Positions 5,674 through 11,303 of a stretch of DNA of 13,955 nucleotides are shown here, in pieces. This stretch comes from Chloroflexota bacterium. GTDB taxonomy: Bacteria; Chloroflexota; Anaerolineae; CG2-30-64-16. The notes under the pieces were generated by a model. The model was given only the letters and a program-made list of their open reading frames with translations, was not told where the DNA came from and made no database searches. The stretch lies in the NCBI GenBank assembly GCA_029555885.1, contig JAKPQT010000165.1:1-13955 (forward strand). Direction: 5' to 3'. Each line of letters starts with the position of its first letter. Within the stretch, counting starts at the first letter, position 1. The position numbers were made by a program, and so were the translations under genes.

Positions 5674-8163
5674 TCAGGCATACAGGCGCCGGCGTAAGGC
5701 CCAAACTCCCAGCCCCAGGACGATGCCCAACACCAAGAACGGCCACTGTCCTGCCGATTCTGCACTTATCTCGAACAGCGTCACTGCGTTCGGCGAGAAC
5801 TGGAACAGGTAATCCTCGACCTCACCGTCCGGCGCGAGGCCGGTGGCAGGGAGCCCGCCCGCCTGGCTCAGGCGGACGCGCACCGGGATCGTGGGACTGC
5901 CGGCCATTGCGCCGGCCGGGATGTCCAGGTACACTTGATACGTGCCCGGCAGCCAGGCCGTCGTCGGGAGCGGCGCGCCGGTCGCGTCGCGCAGGACAAC
6001 GGGCGCCAGCGCGCCGCCGTTGAAGCCGATGAAGACCTCCGGCACGCCGCTGCCGCCGCTGATGATGATTTCCAGGCTGCCGCCGAAGCCGGCAGCCACG
6101 GTCCCCTCGTCCCAGAACCCTGTGAGTCCGGGTAGCGTCGCCACGCCGTCCTCATCATCGGGTGTGCCGGTGATGTCATCCCCGTGCGCGGAGGCCTGCG
6201 GCTGGCCGTTCGGCTCACCATCGATGATGCGGCCCAGCCGCAGCGGCGAGGTGATGAGATGGCGCGGGCCATTGGATGCGGCCAGCGTCGGGTACGGCGG
6301 CTCCGGCAGGTCGCCCCAATCCGCGCCCTGCGTGACAGAGGCCTCGGACTGTGCGGGGGGCAACACGAAGCCGCTCTCAGCAACCGTTGCGCCCGTCACG
6401 GCCGCGATGTTAGTGGTCGGGCTGCACATGGGTGTGTTTGCCTTGGGCGAAACGGCCACGGCATACTCGACGGTCGTCCGCAGCGCGCCGCCCGCCGGGT
6501 CACACGCGGCCTGCACGTTCGCAAACTCCACCGGCACGTTCTGACCCTGGAAGTTGGCAATCTGCGCGCAGCCTGTGGCCGGGCTGGGATCGACGTAAGC
6601 CACCGGTCCCCACACCCCGGCAGGCAGTGTCGTCGCGACCGATGCATACGTATCCTGCGAGATGTACTGCGCGTCGTTATGTGTCACCTCGCCGTCGAAC
6701 CCCGGCGCCGGATGCAGCGCAGGATGCGCGCCCGGCAGCACGCGGCCCGCACCGGTCGCTTCGGCCTGGTCGCGATACGGGTCGTTAAGGGCCACGAGGC
6801 TGTTGAGCAGGTCCACGCCGGAAACCGTAACGTAATGGCCGCCCACGCGCGTCGCCGGTGCACCGGTGACGCTCTCCTGCCAGAAGCCGAGCAGCAGCAC
6901 CACATCCTCCGAGCGGCGCACTTCGGTGCCTACCCAGGTGAAAGCCGGGTTCGGCTGTGTGGTAACCGTGTACTCCTGTGCCAGCCCTGCATCGGCGATG
7001 AACTGCGTTATGCCGTTTGCCATGCCGGTAACGGTCGTGCCCGTGCCCGCGGTCGTCCCCATGCGCGTGCTCAGATCGGCCACGAGCGGCGCGACGTTGC
7101 GGGCGTCATGGTCGTCCCATGCATTCGTAGGCTCATACGACTGCACCAGGGGATAGTTGTCGTTGACGACCGGCGGCGCGAGCGGCGCCGGCTCGAACTT
7201 GCTGTCGAACCACCACAGCGAGTTCGCCGCGGCCACCGGCCCACACTGGTACCAGCCGGTCCCGCTGCCCGCAGGCGCGTCCCAGCCCGCCTGCCGCTGG
7301 TCGAAGTCCGGGATGCCTTTCGGCGCGTAATCCTGCCAGCCGCCTTCCTTCCAGGCCATCGCCTGTGAATTCGCAGCCGTGAATTGCACGTCGATGACCA
7401 CCGTCTGCCCCGGCGTGAGCGGCCCAACGTTGTCCCGATGCAGCCAGCCCGTCGCGGTGTTCACGCTCGTGGGCAGGATGCTGGCCGTCACGTAGGTCAG
7501 ACAGGCCGGGCTGTAGAAATCGTCCAGCGGCGCGGGGTCGAGCGTGACCGCAGTACTGCTGTTAGTGACCGTGATACGGAACGTAACCGTATCGCCCACG
7601 GTCGCGTACGGCATCGAGTTCAGCAACGCCTTGCTGACCTGCAGCGGAGACCGGGCGAAGCCGAAGTCTGCTGTCTTGTAATCATAGATCAGCACGTTCG
7701 GCATAGTGAAAGGCTGCGGATACGTGCCCGCGCTGGTGTAGATGTACCCGTACAGGGGTCCGCCGGGCAGGAAGTTGCTCTCCGCGATGATCACCTCGTA
7801 CTGGGTTGCCAGCGCGGTGGCCGGAAATTGATACCAGCCGGTGGCATCGGTGGTCGTGGTGCCATCGAGCACCCACGTGGCGGACGCGGCGTCCCACCGC
7901 CACAGCTCGACCACGACGCCCGCGATGCCCGCCGTGTACTGCGCCTCAGACGCATTCGCCGCGCCGGTGTGTTCGCTGTCCAGGTTGGTGTCGAACCAGA
8001 CGTAGTCGCCGACGGTGGATGCACCGCCGGGCGCAGCCGGCGCGGCGGCGCTGGGCGTCACCAGGGCAGCGCCAAGCAGACCCACGATGACGGCAAGGTA
8101 AACTGCCCACACGGCCCGGCCTGAACGGCGCAGCCGGCGGAGTCCGAATATTCGTGCGTTCAT
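5674..8163 (-). CDS. Membrane-anchored SdrD-B/DUF11 protein with C39-like cysteine peptidase and GEVED domains
   Basis: An 829-residue exported multidomain protein. It has a basic N-terminus and a hydrophobic signal segment (about 18-36), with likely cleavage near SAAAP (38-42). Then come an SdrD-B-like domain (about 50-171, VGDYVWFDTN...DFGFARSP) and a DUF11-like domain (about 172-263). A papain-fold, C39-like domain (about 284-525) has Cys307 in WYQCGPVAAANSLWW, His443 in GGHYVTVSG and Asp461 in LNDPYRD, the order expected for a Cys-His-Asp triad. A GEVED domain follows (about 614-788, DWGDLPEPPYPT...DGEVEDYLFQF). The C-terminus is a membrane helix (about 807-822) with an RRR tail, so the mature protein is probably anchored at both the membrane and outside face. 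An AGGAGG lies 7 bp before the ATG. It sits 57 bp behind a C25 peptidase gene and is probably co-transcribed with it. Activity is inferred; the C39-like domain could be a binding or processing domain. Confidence 0.85.
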   Translation of the reverse strand: MNARIFGLRRLRRSGRAVWAVYLAVIVGLLGAALVTPSAAAPAAPGGASTVGDYVWFDTNLDSEHTGAANASEAQYTAGIAGVVVELWRWDAASATWVLDGTTTTDATGWYQFPATALATQYEVIIAESNFLPGGPLYGYIYTSAGTYPQPFTMPNVLIYDYKTADFGFARSPLQVSKALLNSMPYATVGDTVTFRITVTNSSTAVTLDPAPLDDFYSPACLTYVTASILPTSVNTATGWLHRDNVGPLTPGQTVVIDVQFTAANSQAMAWKEGGWQDYAPKGIPDFDQRQAGWDAPAGSGTGWYQCGPVAAANSLWWFDSKFEPAPLAPPVVNDNYPLVQSYEPTNAWDDHDARNVAPLVADLSTRMGTTAGTGTTVTGMANGITQFIADAGLAQEYTVTTQPNPAFTWVGTEVRRSEDVVLLLGFWQESVTGAPATRVGGHYVTVSGVDLLNSLVALNDPYRDQAEATGAGRVLPGAHPALHPAPGFDGEVTHNDAQYISQDTYASVATTLPAGVWGPVAYVDPSPATGCAQIANFQGQNVPVEFANVQAACDPAGGALRTTVEYAVAVSPKANTPMCSPTTNIAAVTGATVAESGFVLPPAQSEASVTQGADWGDLPEPPYPTLAASNGPRHLITSPLRLGRIIDGEPNGQPQASAHGDDITGTPDDEDGVATLPGLTGFWDEGTVAAGFGGSLEIIISGGSGVPEVFIGFNGGALAPVVLRDATGAPLPTTAWLPGTYQVYLDIPAGAMAGSPTIPVRVRLSQAGGLPATGLAPDGEVEDYLFQFSPNAVTLFEISAESAGQWPFLVLGIVLGLGVWALRRRLYA

Positions 8164-8170
8164 AACGCTG

Positions 8171-8176
8171 CCTCCT
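8171..8176 (-). promoter_or_regulatory. Ribosome binding site of the SdrD-B/C39-like gene
   Basis: On the minus strand AGGAGG lies 7 bp before the ATG at 8163. It fixes this start. Confidence 0.85.
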
Positions 8177-8220
8177 GGTAACTCCCGTAGTATAGGATCA
8201 AGAGTGCTGCACAGGTACGC

Positions 8221-11200
8221 TTACGGCACCCGCAGGGCCGGGTCGCCGAGCAGCAGGAAGGTGTCCACGAGATCAAGGTATTTTCCGGGTGGCGCGTTGG
8301 CGACCAGGTACAGCTTCGCCGCGGTGGCCGCACTGCCCAGCGCCTGCCCATCGTAGAACACGCCCAGAAAGAGCCCGCGCTCCAGATAGTCGTGTCCCGG
8401 CGCCAGCCCATAGCCCGTGGGCGCCCAACTGGCGATCGCGCCCTTGTTCTCCGCGCGCACGCCCAGCTCGCTCAACGAGGCCTCCGCAGGGTCGATGAAG
8501 TACCCCTCGTTGCACGTCATCGGCAGCATGATGGTCAGCCGGCCCGGGTTATTGACGCTCGCCAGCGCGGCGGCATCGTACAGCCGCTCCGCGGCCCAGT
8601 AGGTCTTGACCCCGTGGCCGATGTAACTGACCATCAGCGAGCCGCTGCCGATCTGGCTGATGATCTGCGCCCGGCACTCGACCGAGGTCGCGGGGTTCGC
8701 CAGGTCGCACGTCTGGCCCAGGTAGACCTTGTTCGGCGTGTAAGCCTGCGGCAGAATCTTGACCTGTCCGCCCTGGTAGGTGGTGTAGCCGTCCGCGATG
8801 CCGTTTGAATAGTCGTAGAAGTTGCCGCCGCCGCCTTCCAGGTCGTCGGCCACGAACAATACCTGCTTCATCCAGGCGGCCGGCACCTGCGCCTCGTACG
8901 CCAGAATCTTGTTGACCATGGCCGTGACTTCCGCTGCACTATTGGCGGGCAGCCGTCCGATATCCAGATCGGGCAGGACATCGTACCCGACCTGGCCGCG
9001 CGTCACAGCCACGAAACGGTTATCCGTCGGGGTCTCGCCGGCGTCCGGGTCCACCATGTCCAGGTAGGGCGGGACATAAGTGGGCGTGGTGTTCTTGTAG
9101 TAGCGGAAATCGTAGGTGCCGTCGCCGACCAGCAGCACGCTGCTGGGTGCGGGCCGCGGCCAGTTGGCATACGCATGCGCGATGAAGTCACGAATCGCTT
9201 CGGCCGACATGAGGCCGGCGCCGAACTCGTCATAGACATCCTGCACATCTACCACCCGCACGCGCAAGCCCTGCGTCGCCCGGTGGGCGGCGAGCGGCTG
9301 CACCGCGGCCGCGAAATCCGCGTGCGTGACGATGATGTAGTCCGCCCCCGACGTTTCAGATTGCAGGTTCGAAGGCTGGTCCAGGGTGATGCTGACCGGG
9401 CTGAGACGCTTCGCGGGCGTCTGCGCCAGGTAGCGCCGGGGCGTGGTCTGCTTGTCGCCGAAGCGCAGCGTGAACGCCGGCTGTGCGGCTGTTGCCGCTT
9501 GCGCAGCAGCCGTCGGACGCTGCGAGCGCACGGTGAGCGGGAGGAAAAGGCTCGAAGAAGAGGGGTCCTCGACCGTCCAGTCGATGACCGCTGCGCGCAG
9601 CGGGTCGGTTACATCGTACAGCTCCACATCCGCTGTGCTGAAGCCGTCCACGGTGTAGCGCTGTGCGCCCGGCGTATCGCCGCCGAACAGGAGCTGATCG
9701 CTTGCGGTGCGGAAGGTGCGCTGGTAGCCGACGCGCACCCAATCCACGCGCACGATATCCGCGGCCAGGCCCGACACATCGTTGATGAGCTCGATCCGGA
9801 TCGTGTTGTTCCCGGTCCCGCTCAGATAACTCTGGGGGAACGTCGCAGAGATGAGGTGCGCGGTCGGCCCGTCCCAGACGCCATTCCACACGCTGTCGGG
9901 GTGGCTGGCCGGGTTGACGTACAGCCGCATGTGGTGTGCGCCGGCCGTGACGCCGCCCAGCAGCACGCTGACCGAGGCGTTGGCCGCGCCAGTTGCCAGT
10001 TCCGGCGTCGCCAGGCTGACGTTGAGCGTGCCCGTCTTGCCCGCACCGATGGCCGAAATCTGCTGCCCCCACCAGTGGTCGTGCCCAGGCATGGGCGCCA
10101 GCGTATCCTCCGGCAGGTCGGAGTCATAGACGAGGTTGTCCTCCCGCTTCACGCTGGCGAAGAAGGACGGGACCGCAGTGCCGCCGCCGATGCTGTTGCG
10201 GGTAGACATGCGCAGGCCTGTCGCGCCGCCATAGGTCAGCCAGTAGACGTTCGTATCCGTATAGCGGGTATCTGCGCCCTGGCCGAAGAACAGCGCAACG
10301 TCGCCCGCATCGAACTTGCCGTCCGCTTCGCCGGTCACGCGCAAGGCCACTTCCTGCCCGCCGTTGAACAGCCGCAGCGAGCGTGGGTCCAGTTGCGCGA
10401 CGGGCAGGCCCGCACTCGCCAGCGCAGCCGGCGTGAGTTGATACAGGCCCTCGGCCCGCACGAGCACCTTGTAGCCGGGCTGCGGCGGCGTCCAGGCATC
10501 CGGCGCAGCAGCCGCTGCAATAGCCGCGACCTCGCTCCGCCGGAACGTGCGCGCGGACTCGTAGTTGAGCAGCGAACGCTGGAAGGCCGCCTCGAACTCC
10601 GCCGGCTCTGCCTGCCAGCCGGCGGCTGCGGCCTGCACAGCGCCCGTAAAGCGCAGCGCGACCGTCATCCGCTCGCTGGCCCGCAGCTCGCCCGAAACGG
10701 GGTTATACTGTACCGGGTAGAACTCCAGCCGCACGATCCGCTGGCTGCGCATGAAGCCCAGCTCCACCAGGCGCACGGGTTGCGCGGGGTAAAGGGCGTC
10801 GGTCCCGTAGATGGCCGCGTCACGCGCCGGCGCCGCGCCCGTTACCTCAGCCTCGGACGCGTCCGCATCGGCCACCACCGGCTGGGCCGGACACAGGTCG
10901 ATGCCCGTCGCCAGCACAGTCGCGGGCGCAGCCTTGACCTGCAGGTCGAGCTCCGCATCCGGAGGCACGCCCAGCAGCACGACCTTGACCGGCACCTGCG
11001 GCCGGCCAGCCTCCTCGCTCAGGACGAAGCCCGGCGCCTCGGCCCGCTGGCAGGCCGCGTCACCGGTCACAGAGAACGCGGGTGCGGCCAGCTCCAGCGC
11101 CACGCCCTCCGCATCTGCGTTGAGCAGGCGCACCTGGCCGTCAGGTTCGCCCGCAGCCGCCGGCAAACCGCCTGTACTTGCACCAAGTGCGCTGACCGGC

Positions 11201-11274
11201 GTCAGAAACGCTGCCACGATCGCACTGACCATCAACAACATACCGATACGCCTGCGCGGGGTTACCGGCTGCAT
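8221..11274 (-). CDS. Gingipain-like cysteine peptidase (family C25), no C-terminal accessory domain
   Basis: A 1017-residue secreted peptidase. The signal peptide is about 1-31 (RRR, then a hydrophobic run, then VSALGA). A propeptide-like N-terminal beta region extends to about 245 and ends in NYESARTFRR, a plausible activation site. A segment at about 264-360 is shared with the neighbouring paralog (GLYQLTPAAL, LDPRSLRLFNGGQEV, NVYWLTYGG). A jelly-roll-like region spans about 400-515 (HHMRLYVN, NNTIRIELIND). The C25 catalytic domain runs from about 644 to the end, with the His-Cys dyad at His887 (SYIGHGVK) and Cys921 (PMTCNEGYF), spaced 34 residues apart much as in gingipains. The protein stops at LLLGDPALRVP, so it has no Ig-like, sorting or membrane-anchor domain and is probably released. 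GGAGG at 11284-11288 supports the ATG. It follows the paralog by 29 bp, indicating an operon. Confidence 0.9.
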   Translation of the reverse strand: MQPVTPRRRIGMLLMVSAIVAAFLTPVSALGASTGGLPAAAGEPDGQVRLLNADAEGVALELAAPAFSVTGDAACQRAEAPGFVLSEEAGRPQVPVKVVLLGVPPDAELDLQVKAAPATVLATGIDLCPAQPVVADADASEAEVTGAAPARDAAIYGTDALYPAQPVRLVELGFMRSQRIVRLEFYPVQYNPVSGELRASERMTVALRFTGAVQAAAAGWQAEPAEFEAAFQRSLLNYESARTFRRSEVAAIAAAAAPDAWTPPQPGYKVLVRAEGLYQLTPAALASAGLPVAQLDPRSLRLFNGGQEVALRVTGEADGKFDAGDVALFFGQGADTRYTDTNVYWLTYGGATGLRMSTRNSIGGGTAVPSFFASVKREDNLVYDSDLPEDTLAPMPGHDHWWGQQISAIGAGKTGTLNVSLATPELATGAANASVSVLLGGVTAGAHHMRLYVNPASHPDSVWNGVWDGPTAHLISATFPQSYLSGTGNNTIRIELINDVSGLAADIVRVDWVRVGYQRTFRTASDQLLFGGDTPGAQRYTVDGFSTADVELYDVTDPLRAAVIDWTVEDPSSSSLFLPLTVRSQRPTAAAQAATAAQPAFTLRFGDKQTTPRRYLAQTPAKRLSPVSITLDQPSNLQSETSGADYIIVTHADFAAAVQPLAAHRATQGLRVRVVDVQDVYDEFGAGLMSAEAIRDFIAHAYANWPRPAPSSVLLVGDGTYDFRYYKNTTPTYVPPYLDMVDPDAGETPTDNRFVAVTRGQVGYDVLPDLDIGRLPANSAAEVTAMVNKILAYEAQVPAAWMKQVLFVADDLEGGGGNFYDYSNGIADGYTTYQGGQVKILPQAYTPNKVYLGQTCDLANPATSVECRAQIISQIGSGSLMVSYIGHGVKTYWAAERLYDAAALASVNNPGRLTIMLPMTCNEGYFIDPAEASLSELGVRAENKGAIASWAPTGYGLAPGHDYLERGLFLGVFYDGQALGSAATAAKLYLVANAPPGKYLDLVDTFLLLGDPALRVP

Positions 11275-11283
11275 GAGGCGTTA

Positions 11284-11288
11284 CCTCC
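11284..11288 (-). promoter_or_regulatory. Ribosome binding site of the second C25 peptidase gene
   Basis: On the minus strand GGAGG (within AGGGAGGT, 11283-11290) lies 9 bp before the ATG at 11274, inside the 29-bp gap after the upstream paralog's stop codon. Confidence 0.75.
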
Positions 11289-11303
11289 CTGATGTGGATT
11301 TCT

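Noticed and set aside
8189..8194. Minus-strand TATACT as a -10 box before the SdrD-B/C39-like gene
   Set aside because: No acceptable -35 box lies 16-18 bp upstream, and the 57-bp gap fits operon read-through.
9175..11292. 705-codon open frame on the + strand, antisense to the C25 peptidase gene
   Set aside because: High GC content leaves the opposite strand free of stops. The translation is Arg/Ala/His-rich with no recognisable domain, while the minus strand encodes a clear C25 peptidase.
11275..11303. Whether the two C25 genes are one gene split by a frameshift
   Set aside because: They are paralogs with separately complete catalytic domains, and the second has its own signal peptide, start and ribosome binding site.
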